A stretch of DNA of 64,000 nucleotides from Nocardioides luteus (GTDB taxonomy: Bacteria; Actinomycetota; Actinomycetes; Propionibacteriales; Nocardioidaceae), in contig NZ_JADOVJ010000001.1 in the NCBI RefSeq assembly GCF_015752315.1, forward strand, positions 992,001-1,056,000. Direction: 5' to 3'. Numbering within the stretch: position 1 is the first letter of the stretch; the number at the start of each line of letters is the position of its first letter. Below the pieces are notes generated by a model. It was not told the DNA's origin. It searched no databases and worked only from the letters and a program-made list of their open reading frames with translations. The translations under genes and the position numbers were made by a program. Positions 34,392 through 42,180 of the stretch are shown piece by piece.

Positions 34392-36668
34392 GTGAAGTTC
34401 ACCGACGGTTTCTGGCGCACCCTGCCCGGGGTCGAGATGCTCTACGCCAAGCAGGCCTACGACATCGAGGCGAGTGACGACACCGTGGTCGTCACCGCGC
34501 CGACGAAGGTCATCGAGTCCCGCGGCGACACCCTCAACCGACCGACCCTGACGGTCACCCTCAGCTCGCCGTCGGACGGCATCATCGGCGTACGCATCGA
34601 GCATCTGCGCGGCGCCCGCAAGCCCCGCGGGTTCGAGCTGATCGGGGCCGAGGAAGGCGCCGCGAAGGCCACCACGACCGAGGCGGGTGGGGTGCTGCGC
34701 AGCGGGCCTCTGCAGGCGACCGTCGCCGCCGGGGCACCCTGGGACCTGCGTTTCGAGGCCGACGGCACGGTGCTCACCCGCAGTGGGGAGCGGTCGGTCG
34801 GCTACGCCGCCACCGCCGGGGAGACGTACGTCCACGAGCAGCTCACGCTCGGGGTGGGTGAGCTCGTCTACGGGCTCGGTGAGCGGTTCGGGCCGCTGGT
34901 GAAGAACGGGCAGACGGTCGAGGTGTGGAACGCCGACGGCGGCACGTCCAGCGACCAGGCGTACAAGAACGTCCCGTTCTATCTCACCAACCGCGGCTAC
35001 GGGGTGCTGGTCAACCACTCGGGAAAGGTCTCCTTCGAGATCGGCAGCGAGGCGGTCGAGCGGGTGCAGTTCTCGGTGCCGGGGGAGAGCCTGGAGTATT
35101 TCGTCATCTACGGTCCGACCCCTGAGCAGATCCTGGAGCGCTACACCGCGCTCGTCGGGCGGCCGGCGCGGGTGCCGGCATGGAGCTATGGACTGTGGCT
35201 CTCGACGAGCTTCACCACCGACTACGACGAGGACACCGTCAGCGGGTTCCTGGACGCGATGGCCGAGCGTCGGCTGCCGCTGTCGGTGTTTCATTTCGAC
35301 TGCTTCTGGATGCGCGAGTTCAACTGGTGCGACTTCGAGTGGGACCCGCGCACCTTCCCCGATCCCGACGGGATGCTCGAACGCCTGCACACCGAGCGTG
35401 ACCTGCGGGTATGTGTCTGGATCAATCCCTACATCGCGCAGCGCTCACCGCTCTTCGACGAGGCGGCCGGTCTCGGCTATCTGGTACGCCGCGAGAACGG
35501 GGAGGTCTGGCAGTGGGACATGTGGCAGGCCGGGATGGGGTTGGTCGACTTCACCAATCCCGGAGCCGTCGAGTGGTTCCAGGCGAAGCTGCGCCGGCTG
35601 ATCGGGCAGGGGGTCGACTGCTTCAAGACCGACTTCGGTGAGCGGATCCCGACCGACGTCGTCTACCACGACGGCTCCGATCCGGTACAGATGCACAACT
35701 GGTACACCCAGCTCTACAACCAGGCCGTGCACGACGTCCTGGTCGAGGAACGCGGGGAGGGCGAGGCGATCCTCTTCGCCCGTTCGGCCACCGTCGGTGG
35801 CCAGCGGCTGCCGGTGCACTGGGGCGGTGACAGCACCTCGACCTACGAGTCGATGGCCGAGACGCTGCGCGGTGGGTTGTCGCTCGCGCTGAGCGGGTTC
35901 GGCTTCTGGAGCCACGACATCGGAGGGTTCGAGGGCACGCCCGATGCCGGCGTGTTCAAGCGCTGGGCCGCGTTCGGACTGCTCTCCAGCCACTCCCGGC
36001 TGCACGGCAGCGGCTCCTACCGGGTGCCGTGGACCTTCGACATCGACCCGGTCACCGGTGTCGTCGACGAAGGGCCGCAGAGCGCCGTCGCGGTGACCAG
36101 GCGATTCACCGAGCTCAAGCTCTCGCTGATGCCCTATCTGTACGCTGCCGGGCTGGCCGCCAGCACCCGGGGCGTACCGCTGATGCGTCCCCTCGCCCTG
36201 GCCTTCCCCGACGATCCCGGCAGTGCCTACGTCGACCGGCAGTATCTACTCGGACCGGACCTCCTCGTCGCACCGGTGTTCTCCGCCGACGGGTCCGTCG
36301 ACGTCTACCTGCCACCGGGTAGCTGGACCGACTGGTGGACCGGCCAGGTCGTCTCCGGCGGCGGATGGCGCCGGGAGCAGCACGACTTCTCGTCGCTTCC
36401 GCTCTACGTACGCTCCGGAGCTGTCATTCCCGTCGGCGCCCGCACCGATCGGCCCGACTACGACTATCTGGACGATCTCGTGCTGCGGATCTTTCCAGGG
36501 CTCGAGCCCGGGCAGCGACGTGTGGTCGAGGTGGTCACGCCGTCGGGGGCGGTGGGGGAGTACGAGGTGGTGATGGGAGCCGACATGCGCCCGGTGGTGA
36601 CCGCCACCTCCACCGCGCCGTGGCGGGTGGAGGTGGTCGGGCCGGACCCGGGGCAGACGGTGGTGTAG
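34392..36668 (+). CDS. Alpha-xylosidase, glycoside hydrolase family 31 (YicI-like)
   Basis: The protein has 758 residues, close to E. coli YicI. The catalytic nucleophile is D414 in KTDFGE, followed by the acid-base region HWGGDSTSTYESM. FHFDCFWMREFNWCDFEWD is the YicI-type substrate segment. It has no signal peptide and should release xylose from imported alpha-xylosides such as isoprimeverose. The GTG at 34392 has AGAAAGG eight bases upstream. It is last in the ROK-regulated operon, 13 bases after the MalG-like permease. Confidence 0.92.
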   Translation: MKFTDGFWRTLPGVEMLYAKQAYDIEASDDTVVVTAPTKVIESRGDTLNRPTLTVTLSSPSDGIIGVRIEHLRGARKPRGFELIGAEEGAAKATTTEAGGVLRSGPLQATVAAGAPWDLRFEADGTVLTRSGERSVGYAATAGETYVHEQLTLGVGELVYGLGERFGPLVKNGQTVEVWNADGGTSSDQAYKNVPFYLTNRGYGVLVNHSGKVSFEIGSEAVERVQFSVPGESLEYFVIYGPTPEQILERYTALVGRPARVPAWSYGLWLSTSFTTDYDEDTVSGFLDAMAERRLPLSVFHFDCFWMREFNWCDFEWDPRTFPDPDGMLERLHTERDLRVCVWINPYIAQRSPLFDEAAGLGYLVRRENGEVWQWDMWQAGMGLVDFTNPGAVEWFQAKLRRLIGQGVDCFKTDFGERIPTDVVYHDGSDPVQMHNWYTQLYNQAVHDVLVEERGEGEAILFARSATVGGQRLPVHWGGDSTSTYESMAETLRGGLSLALSGFGFWSHDIGGFEGTPDAGVFKRWAAFGLLSSHSRLHGSGSYRVPWTFDIDPVTGVVDEGPQSAVAVTRRFTELKLSLMPYLYAAGLAASTRGVPLMRPLALAFPDDPGSAYVDRQYLLGPDLLVAPVFSADGSVDVYLPPGSWTDWWTGQVVSGGGWRREQHDFSSLPLYVRSGAVIPVGARTDRPDYDYLDDLVLRIFPGLEPGQRRVVEVVTPSGAVGEYEVVMGADMRPVVTATSTAPWRVEVVGPDPGQTVV

Positions 36669-36697
36669 CCGATGCCCCGGCAGCCACTGGCTCGTGC

Positions 36698-37417
36698 TCA
36701 GGCGCCGCTGCCGACGACGTCGTCGGCACGGTCGCCGGCGTCGGCGTCGGGGTAGAGAACCAGGACCAGGAGCACCCCGACAACGAGACCGACGAGCTGC
36801 GCGAGGACGAACGGGGCGACCGAACCGGGCGCGATGCCGGCGAAGGTGTCGGAGAAGACCCGGCCGATCGTGACCGCCGGGTTGGCGAACGAGGTGGAGC
36901 TGGTGAACCAGTAGGCGGCGCCGATGTAGCCGCCGACCGCGGGCGCCGCGAGAGCGCCGCGGTCGCTGCGTACGAGGGCGAAGATCAGCGCCACCAGGCC
37001 GGCGCTGGCGACAACCTCGGCCACCAGGTGGCCGCCGGTGGCGCGGTCCTTCGTCGAGATCGCCTGGTCGACGTCGAACATGACGTTGGCGAGCGCGGCA
37101 CCCCCGACCGCGCCGAGGATCTGGGCGACCGCGTAGGCGCCCACCTCGGCGAGCGAGAGCCCCGTCCCTGCGCGGCGGCCGAGGAACCAGTCGGCGAGCG
37201 AGACGACCGGGTTGAAGTGCGCGCCCGAGACCGGGCCGAACATCAGGATCAGCGCGGCCAGCCCGAAGACGGTCGCCATCGAGTTCTCCAGGAGCTGCAG
37301 GCCGATGTCGTCGGGGGAGAGCTGCTGCGCGGCGATGCCGGAGCCGACGACGACGGCCACGAGCAGCGCACTGCCCAGGAGCTCGGCCAGCAGGCGGCGC
37401 GGAAGGGAGGAGGTCAC
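36698..37417 (-). CDS. aqpS: Aquaporin (MIP family), probable arsenite channel
   Basis: The protein has 239 residues and six membrane helices. The first pore motif is N69-P70-V71 instead of NPA; the second is N179-P180-A181. Similar aquaglyceroporins in ars operons, such as AqpS, let arsenite leave the cell after arsenate reduction. It is divergent from an ArsR-ArsC fusion. The GTG at 37417 is chosen because AAGAAT (minus strand of 37424-37429) and TTGACT (37448-37453) form a promoter that would start transcription at this codon. An in-frame ATG at 37456 would leave only seven bases to arsR. Confidence 0.83.
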   Translation of the reverse strand: MTSSLPRRLLAELLGSALLVAVVVGSGIAAQQLSPDDIGLQLLENSMATVFGLAALILMFGPVSGAHFNPVVSLADWFLGRRAGTGLSLAEVGAYAVAQILGAVGGAALANVMFDVDQAISTKDRATGGHLVAEVVASAGLVALIFALVRSDRGALAAPAVGGYIGAAYWFTSSTSFANPAVTIGRVFSDTFAGIAPGSVAPFVLAQLVGLVVGVLLVLVLYPDADAGDRADDVVGSGA

Positions 37418-37427
37418 GTCAGCATTC

Positions 37428-37464
37428 TTGACTTCCCGAGATTGCTCAGTCAACATTGAGTCAA
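37428..37464. promoter_or_regulatory. Divergent ars promoter/operator
   Basis: TTGACT at 37428-37433 serves as a plus-strand -35 with the start of arsR about 30 bases later. On the minus strand TTGACT occurs twice (complements of 37448-37453 and 37459-37464). CTCAGT-caac-ATTGAG (37446-37461) is a near-perfect inverted repeat overlapping both promoters and is the likely ArsR site. Both flanking genes appear leaderless. Confidence 0.5.
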
Positions 37465-38135
37465 TGGAGGTTGAAAGACAGGCCGAACTGGAGCGCCGGG
37501 CCAAGATACATGCCGCGCTCGGCGATCCCGTGCGGCTGCGCATCGTCGACAGCCTCCAGACGAGTGATGCCTCCCCCACAGAGCTCGCCGGGATGTTGTC
37601 TGTCCCGTCGAACTTGTTTGCTCATCATGTGCAGACGTTGATGAGCGCAGGCGTTGTTTCCCGTCATCGTTCCGAGGGCGACGGGAGGCGTACGTATCTG
37701 CACCTCGAGCAGGACACGCTCGAGAGCCTGGGCACCGCGTCCCCCGTGGCGGTGCCCAGGCGTGTCCTGTTCGTGTGCACGGGTAACTCGGCGCGGTCTC
37801 ATCTGGCGGCGGCGTTGTGGCGGCAGGTGAGCTCGATCCCGGCTGCTTCGGCGGGTACTCATCCTGCTGATCGGATCAATCCGGGCACGGTGGATACCGC
37901 TGCCCGCCATCATCTGGACCTGCCGATCGTCGATCCCGCCAGCCTCGATGACGTGATCGACCCGGAGGATCTCGTGGTCACGGTCTGCGATCGGGCTCAT
38001 GAGACACCGAAGGTCCCCGGTGAGCTGCACTGGTCGATCCCGGACCCGGTGGACAAGGGCCCCGAGGCCTTCGACGCCGCCTACCTCGAGCTCGAGCGCC
38101 GGGTCAGGGCCCTCGCGTCCCGCTTCGACTCCTGA
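37464..38135 (+). CDS. ArsR-ArsC fusion: arsenic-responsive repressor joined to a low-molecular-weight-phosphatase-type arsenate reductase
   Basis: The protein has 223 residues. Residues 1-90 are an ArsR winged helix (KIHAALGDPVRLRIVDSL; FAHHVQTLMSAGVV). Residues 100-223 are a low-molecular-weight phosphatase fold with the CX5R loop C105-TGNSA-R111, as in arsenate reductase. A regulator and its cognate enzyme in one chain means reductase level and repression are linked. No classic cysteine pair is seen in the DNA-binding part, so the metalloid-sensing site is unclear. Divergent from the aquaporin gene. Such fusions occur in other actinobacteria. Confidence 0.87.
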   Translation: MEVERQAELERRAKIHAALGDPVRLRIVDSLQTSDASPTELAGMLSVPSNLFAHHVQTLMSAGVVSRHRSEGDGRRTYLHLEQDTLESLGTASPVAVPRRVLFVCTGNSARSHLAAALWRQVSSIPAASAGTHPADRINPGTVDTAARHHLDLPIVDPASLDDVIDPEDLVVTVCDRAHETPKVPGELHWSIPDPVDKGPEAFDAAYLELERRVRALASRFDS

Positions 38136-38178
38136 CCCCTGCTCTCCCTCACACCCCCACCACCCAGGAGAAGCTCCG

Positions 38179-38628
38179 TTGAACGCTGATCGATCGACGA
38201 CCGACCCCAAGCCGGCCGTCCTCTTCCTCTGTATCGAGAACGCCGGCCGCTCCCAGATGGCGCTCGGCTTCTTCCAGCACTACGCCGGTGACCAGGCGAT
38301 CGGCTGGTCCGGTGGCTCGGCCCCGGCCGCGGCGATCAACCCGGTCGCCGTGGAGCTCATGGCCGAGCTCGGGATCGACATCTCCGGCGAGTTCCCCAAG
38401 CCGTGGACCGACGAGGTCGTACGCAGCGCCGACGCCGTCATCACCATGGGCTGCGGCGACGCCTGCCCGTACTACCCGGGTAAGCGCTACGAGGACTGGA
38501 AGGTCGCCGACCCGAAGGGCGGCGACATCGACCACGTACGCGGCATCCGGGACGAGATCGAGCAGCGGGTGCTCGGCCTCCTCGATGAGCTCGGCGTGAC
38601 CCCGGCCCGCTCCGTCACGAGAGAGTGA
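38179..38628 (+). CDS. arsC: Arsenate reductase, low-molecular-weight phosphatase family
   Basis: The protein has 149 residues. The CX5R active loop is C18-IENAG-R24 followed by SQMA, and the later GCGDACPYYPGKRYEDWKV segment carries the extra cysteines used for disulfide exchange. It reduces As(V) to As(III), probably with mycothiol or thioredoxin. The TTG at 38179 is supported by AGGAGAAG six bases upstream. It lies 43 bases after the fusion gene. The 3' end overlaps the convergent ArsO-like gene by 14 bases. Confidence 0.9.
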   Translation: MNADRSTTDPKPAVLFLCIENAGRSQMALGFFQHYAGDQAIGWSGGSAPAAAINPVAVELMAELGIDISGEFPKPWTDEVVRSADAVITMGCGDACPYYPGKRYEDWKVADPKGGDIDHVRGIRDEIEQRVLGLLDELGVTPARSVTRE

Positions 38629-39940
38629 TCGGCGCCCGGCTGATCGTGAACAGCTCCTCGCTCGGCGCCGCCGGACCGCAGCAGCCGCCACCGTTCTTCG
38701 TGCTGTCCGGGTCGTCGAAGACCCCCGCGCCGCCGCAGACGCCGGTGTCGGGGAGCTCGAGCTCGACCCGGGCGGCTGCGTCGTGGTCGCCGGCGAGCTC
38801 GGCCACCACGCTGCGTACCTGCTCGTAGCCGGTCATCGCCAGGAACGTCGGGGCCCGGCCGTAGGACTTCATCCCAACCAGGTAGAGGTCGGGCTCGGGC
38901 TGGGCGAGGTCCTTGGCACCGGTCGCGCTGACCGAGCCGCAGGAGTGGACGTTGGGGTCGATCTGGACCGCGATGTTGCGCGGCGCCTCCAGCGTCGGGT
39001 CGAGGTCGAGCCGCATCTCGCTCAGGAAGCCCAGGTCAGGGCGGTAGCCGGTCAGCACCACCACGTGGTCGGCCTCAAGGACGCGGCCGTCCTCGGCGAT
39101 CACCGTGGCGCCGTCGACCTGCTCCGTACGGAACCCGGTGACCAGCTCGACGGTGCCGTCCTGGACCGCCTTCTTCGCGCGTACGCCGAGGGCGCCCCGC
39201 TCCGGGAGCTCGTCGGCCTCGCCGCCCCCGAAGGTGTTGGTCGAGACCGCGCGGCGGATCGCCCAGGTGACCCGCGTCCCCGGGTGGTCCTTGGCGATCG
39301 CGGTGAGCTCGTTGACCGCGTTGAACGCCGAGTCACCTGCGCCGATCACCACGGTGTGCTTGCCGGCGTAGGCCGCGGCGTCGGCCCGGTCGGGCACCGC
39401 GTAGGTGAGCGTGCCGGCCGCGTGGGCGGCGCGCTCGCCGAGCGCGGGGAGCCCGTCGGCGCCGGCCGGGTTGGGCCGGCGCCAGGTGCCGGAGGCGTCG
39501 ATGACCGCGCGCGCCTCGATGCGCTCCTCGCTGCCGTCGGCGCTGGTCACGTGGAGGACGAACGGCTGCTCGGCGCGGCCCGCGTCGACCAGGCGGTCAC
39601 GCCCCTTGCGGGAGACGCCGGTCACCGTGGCGCCGTAGCGGATGTGGTCACCGAGGGCGTCGGCGAGCGGGACGAGGTAGTCCTCGCGCCACTGTGCGCC
39701 GGTGGGGTAGCCCTTCTCGGGAGCGACGTAGCCGGTCGGCTCGAGGAGCCGGGCGGCGGCCTTGTCGATGAGCTCGGGCCAGGCCGAGAAGAGGCGTACG
39801 TGGCCCCACTCGGCGACGGCAGCGGCCGGCTCGCGGCCCTGCTCGAGCACGAGCGGGGTGAGGCCGCGCTCGAGGAGATGGGCGGCGGCCGCGAGGCCCT
39901 GGGGTCCGGCGCCGATGACGGCAACAGGCAGGTCGGTCAT
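38615..39940 (-). CDS. ArsO-like NAD(P)H-dependent flavin monooxygenase
   Basis: The protein has 441 residues. A FAD site (VAVIGAGPQGLAAAAHLLERG) lies at the N-terminus and an NADPH site (HTVVIGAGDSAFNAVNEL) at about residue 200. The C-terminal tail holds CGGAG and GGGCCGP, a cluster of cysteines suited to metalloid binding. Flavoproteins of this kind are common in actinobacterial ars clusters and named ArsO, but their reaction is not settled. GAGGAG precedes the ATG at 39940. It is divergent from the Cys-type ArsR with a long inverted repeat between. Confidence 0.83.
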   Translation of the reverse strand: MTDLPVAVIGAGPQGLAAAAHLLERGLTPLVLEQGREPAAAVAEWGHVRLFSAWPELIDKAAARLLEPTGYVAPEKGYPTGAQWREDYLVPLADALGDHIRYGATVTGVSRKGRDRLVDAGRAEQPFVLHVTSADGSEERIEARAVIDASGTWRRPNPAGADGLPALGERAAHAAGTLTYAVPDRADAAAYAGKHTVVIGAGDSAFNAVNELTAIAKDHPGTRVTWAIRRAVSTNTFGGGEADELPERGALGVRAKKAVQDGTVELVTGFRTEQVDGATVIAEDGRVLEADHVVVLTGYRPDLGFLSEMRLDLDPTLEAPRNIAVQIDPNVHSCGSVSATGAKDLAQPEPDLYLVGMKSYGRAPTFLAMTGYEQVRSVVAELAGDHDAAARVELELPDTGVCGGAGVFDDPDSTKNGGGCCGPAAPSEELFTISRAPITLS

Positions 39941-39958
39941 GATGCTCCTCGGATTCAA

Positions 39959-40001
39959 GAACGTCGATATGTCGGCGACCCTAGGTCACGTATCGACGTT
40001 C
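39959..40001. promoter_or_regulatory. Large inverted repeat between ArsO-like gene and arsR
   Basis: GAACGTCGATA (39959-39969) and TATCGACGTTC (39991-40001) are exact reverse complements separated by 21 bases. The region lies between divergent genes, so it is the likely ArsR operator. TAGACT at 40017-40022 is a -10 that would place the arsR transcript start at its ATG. Confidence 0.6.
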
Positions 40002-40029
40002 GTCAATATCATTGGGTAGACTCCTCGCC

Positions 40030-40383
40030 ATGACCGTTCTCCCCGTGCTTCCCTCCGCTGCTGCCGCGTGCTGCTCACCGGTGACCGCGGGCGTCCTCGA
40101 CGACGAGCAGGCCGAGGCGCTGGCGCGGACGTTCAAGGCGCTCGGTGACCCCAACCGGGTCAAGCTGCTCTCGATCATCGCGGCCTCCGAGGGCCAGGAG
40201 GCGTGCGTCTGCGACCTCACCGAGCCGGTCGGGCTGTCCCAGCCGACGGTCTCCCACCACATGAAGCTGCTGGTTGAGGCCGGCCTGGTCGCCCGCGAGC
40301 AGCGCGGCCGGTGGGCCTACTTCTCCATCGTCCCCGGCGCCCTCGACTCGCTCGCGGGTGCGCTGGCCTCGCGCACGAGCTGA
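40030..40383 (+). CDS. arsR: ArsR family repressor, Cys-type As(III) sensor
   Basis: The protein has 117 residues. C14-C15 near the N-terminus and C59-V-C61 in the recognition region (EACVCDL) provide a three-thiolate As(III) site like those of corynebacterial ArsR. The helix-turn-helix is QPTVSHHMKLLVEAGLV. It probably represses itself and the divergent ArsO-like gene. The ATG at 40030 lacks a ribosome site and follows TAGACT by seven bases, so it is likely leaderless. Confidence 0.9.
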   Translation: MTVLPVLPSAAAACCSPVTAGVLDDEQAEALARTFKALGDPNRVKLLSIIAASEGQEACVCDLTEPVGLSQPTVSHHMKLLVEAGLVAREQRGRWAYFSIVPGALDSLAGALASRTS

Positions 40384-40393
40384 CCGTGGGGTG

Positions 40394-41152
40394 TCAGACG
40401 GTGGTGTAGCCGCCGTCGATCTTCCAGTACGCACCGGTGACGAACGAGGCGTCCTCGGAGAGCAGGAAGCGTACGACCGTGGCGATCTCCTCAGGGCGGC
40501 CGAGGCGGCCCAACGGGTGCTTGGCGACCAGGGCCTCGTAGGCGCCCTCGACGGCGGAGACGGCCTGGACGGCTGGGGTGTCGATGTAGCCGGGGCCGAC
40601 CGCGTTGATCCGCAGTCCGGCCGGGCCGTACTCGGCGGCAGCGTTCTTGGTGAGGCCGATGACGCCGTGCTTCGCGGCGGTGTAGGCCGGATTGCCGAGG
40701 GCGGCGACCTCGCCGTGGATCGAGGCCATGTTCACGATCGCGGACTCGCCGGCGCCGGTCTTGAGCAGCTCGGGGATCTGGTAGCGCAGGCCGTACGCCA
40801 CGCCGGAGAGGTCGATGCCGATGACGCGGTCCCAGTCGCTGGGGACCAGCTCGCCCACCGGGGCCGGGGGCTCGCCGATGCCGGCGTTGTTGACCGCGTA
40901 GTTGAGCTTCCCGTAGGTCTCGACGGCGAAGGCGACCGAGCGCTCCGCGTCCTCGACCTTCGAGGTGTCCGACCGCAGCGGGGTCGCCTCGCCGCCCTGT
41001 GACTTGATCTCCTCGGCGACCCGGGTCGCGGCCTCTAGGTTGATGTCTGCGACCACGACCTTCGTACCCAGTCCGGCGAGCTCCTTGGAGATCGCCTCTC
41101 CGAGCCCGCTGCCGCCACCGGTCACCAGGGCGACCTTGTTGTCGAACGTCAT
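40394..41152 (-). CDS. Short-chain dehydrogenase/reductase (3-oxoacyl-ACP reductase-like)
   Basis: The protein has 252 residues, the classical length. TGGGSGLGEA is the cofactor site, NNAGIG the stabilising motif, and S with YTAAKHG the catalytic set; DINLEAA after strand 2 suggests NAD preference. The family is broad and the substrate cannot be told. It is convergent with arsR (10-base gap), with no gene co-directed immediately beside it except the MarR-type gene 125 bases upstream. Confidence 0.85.
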   Translation of the reverse strand: MTFDNKVALVTGGGSGLGEAISKELAGLGTKVVVADINLEAATRVAEEIKSQGGEATPLRSDTSKVEDAERSVAFAVETYGKLNYAVNNAGIGEPPAPVGELVPSDWDRVIGIDLSGVAYGLRYQIPELLKTGAGESAIVNMASIHGEVAALGNPAYTAAKHGVIGLTKNAAAEYGPAGLRINAVGPGYIDTPAVQAVSAVEGAYEALVAKHPLGRLGRPEEIATVVRFLLSEDASFVTGAYWKIDGGYTTV

Positions 41153-41277
41153 GTGTTCCTCCTCGCGTCTGTCCGGGCCGGGGTCCGGGCGTTATTTGAT
41201 CCAACATTCAAGTAACGCTGGCGAGGGATGGTGCCCTTCCATTTGCATAGGTGATCTATGCCTCGATGAGGCGTGGC

Positions 41278-41736
41278 TCACCGGGTGGCCGCGGCGATGA
41301 CCTCCAGCAGCCGGCGGTGGAGTTCCATGAGCTCATCGACGCTCATGTCGAGGCGCTCGACGATCGTGGGCGGGATCTTCTCGGCGTCATCGCGCAGGGC
41401 CCGTCCTCGATCGGTCAGCACGACGGCGAGCGAGCGCTCGTCGTGCTTGTTGCGCTCGCGCCGGATGTAGTCCTGGGCCTCGAGGCGCTTGAGCAGCGGG
41501 GAGAGGGTGCCGGGGTCGAGCTGGACCTTCCGGCTCAGCTCCGAGACGCGCAGCGGCTCCTCTTCCCAGAGCGCGAGCATGACCAGATACTGCGGGTGGG
41601 TCAGTCCCATGGGCTCGAGCAGCGGTCGGTAGAGCGCGATGACGCTGCGGGCGGCGACGGCCAGGCCGAAGCAGACCTGCTGATCGAGGGCGAGCGGGTT
41701 CTCGATCTCCGAGAGTGGATCCTTCTTCGTCGGCAT
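41278..41736 (-). CDS. MarR family regulator, OhrR-like peroxide sensor
   Basis: The protein has 152 residues. C22 in DQQVCFGLAVAARS is at the position of the reactive cysteine of OhrR, which is oxidised by organic peroxides and then leaves DNA. The winged helix is LRVSELSRKVQLDPGTLSPLLKRLEAQDYIRRERNKHDERS, also OhrR-like. No ohr gene is adjacent; instead the divergent gene encodes a small membrane protein. TACGCT (minus strand of 41744-41749) seven bases before the ATG suggests a leaderless transcript. Confidence 0.85.
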   Translation of the reverse strand: MPTKKDPLSEIENPLALDQQVCFGLAVAARSVIALYRPLLEPMGLTHPQYLVMLALWEEEPLRVSELSRKVQLDPGTLSPLLKRLEAQDYIRRERNKHDERSLAVVLTDRGRALRDDAEKIPPTIVERLDMSVDELMELHRRLLEVIAAATR

Positions 41737-41748
41737 GTGAGTTAGCGT

Positions 41749-41776
41749 ACCAATAATTGGTGCACAAACAATTTGT
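41749..41776. promoter_or_regulatory. Two inverted repeats, probable OhrR-type operators
   Basis: ACCAAT-A-ATTGGT (41749-41761) and ACAAA-CAA-TTTGT (41764-41776) are perfect inverted repeats placed side by side in the 57-base gap between the divergent genes. AT-rich palindromes with AATT-like centres are typical of OhrR. Either site would cover promoters in both directions. Confidence 0.6.
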
Positions 41777-41793
41777 CTGGTAAGTATGGTGTC

Positions 41794-42129
41794 GTGAACG
41801 AGCAGCAGCGACGACCGCGCCACCTGATGGACCCGGACAACCCGATCCGGCCCGTCAACGACAAGTCGCTGACCCATGTGAAGCAGTGGGTCGCGTCCGT
41901 CCTCGTCGTCTTCACCGTCGCTCACCTGGTGGTCGGGCTGGTCATCGGGGCGGTGGCGATCGACCCGGTCTACCAGAGCTCCCGCATCGGGCTGTGCGTC
42001 ATCGCCGCGGGCTTCGGGGTGCTCGGTCTGGCCGGAGGGTTCCTCATCCACCGGCGCAACCCGCTCACCCCGTGGCTCATCCTCGGGCTCCTGCCCTCCG
42101 CGGTCGGGCTCTGGCTCGTGCTGCGCTGA
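41794..42129 (+). CDS. Small membrane protein of unknown function
   Basis: The protein has 111 residues. After about 35 hydrophilic residues come three hydrophobic stretches (VASVLVVFTVAHLVVGLVIGAVAI; IGLCVIAAGFGVLGLAGGFLI; WLILGLLPSAVGLWLVL) separated by short loops, so it should span the membrane three times. I do not recognise the family. The GTG at 41794 is used; an upstream TTG (41773) or the ATG at 41827 are alternatives. Divergence from an OhrR-like gene with shared operators suggests induction by peroxides. Confidence 0.65.
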   Translation: MNEQQRRPRHLMDPDNPIRPVNDKSLTHVKQWVASVLVVFTVAHLVVGLVIGAVAIDPVYQSSRIGLCVIAAGFGVLGLAGGFLIHRRNPLTPWLILGLLPSAVGLWLVLR

Positions 42130-42180
42130 GGACGGCGCCCGGGGGAGGGGCGCCGTCCTGTCAGCAGTGAGGACGACCGG

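Noticed and set aside
36698..37456. Aquaporin start at the ATG at 37456
   Set aside because: It would leave seven bases to the divergent arsR start and no room for its promoter. The GTG at 37417 fits a promoter and the family length better, although the ATG cannot be excluded.
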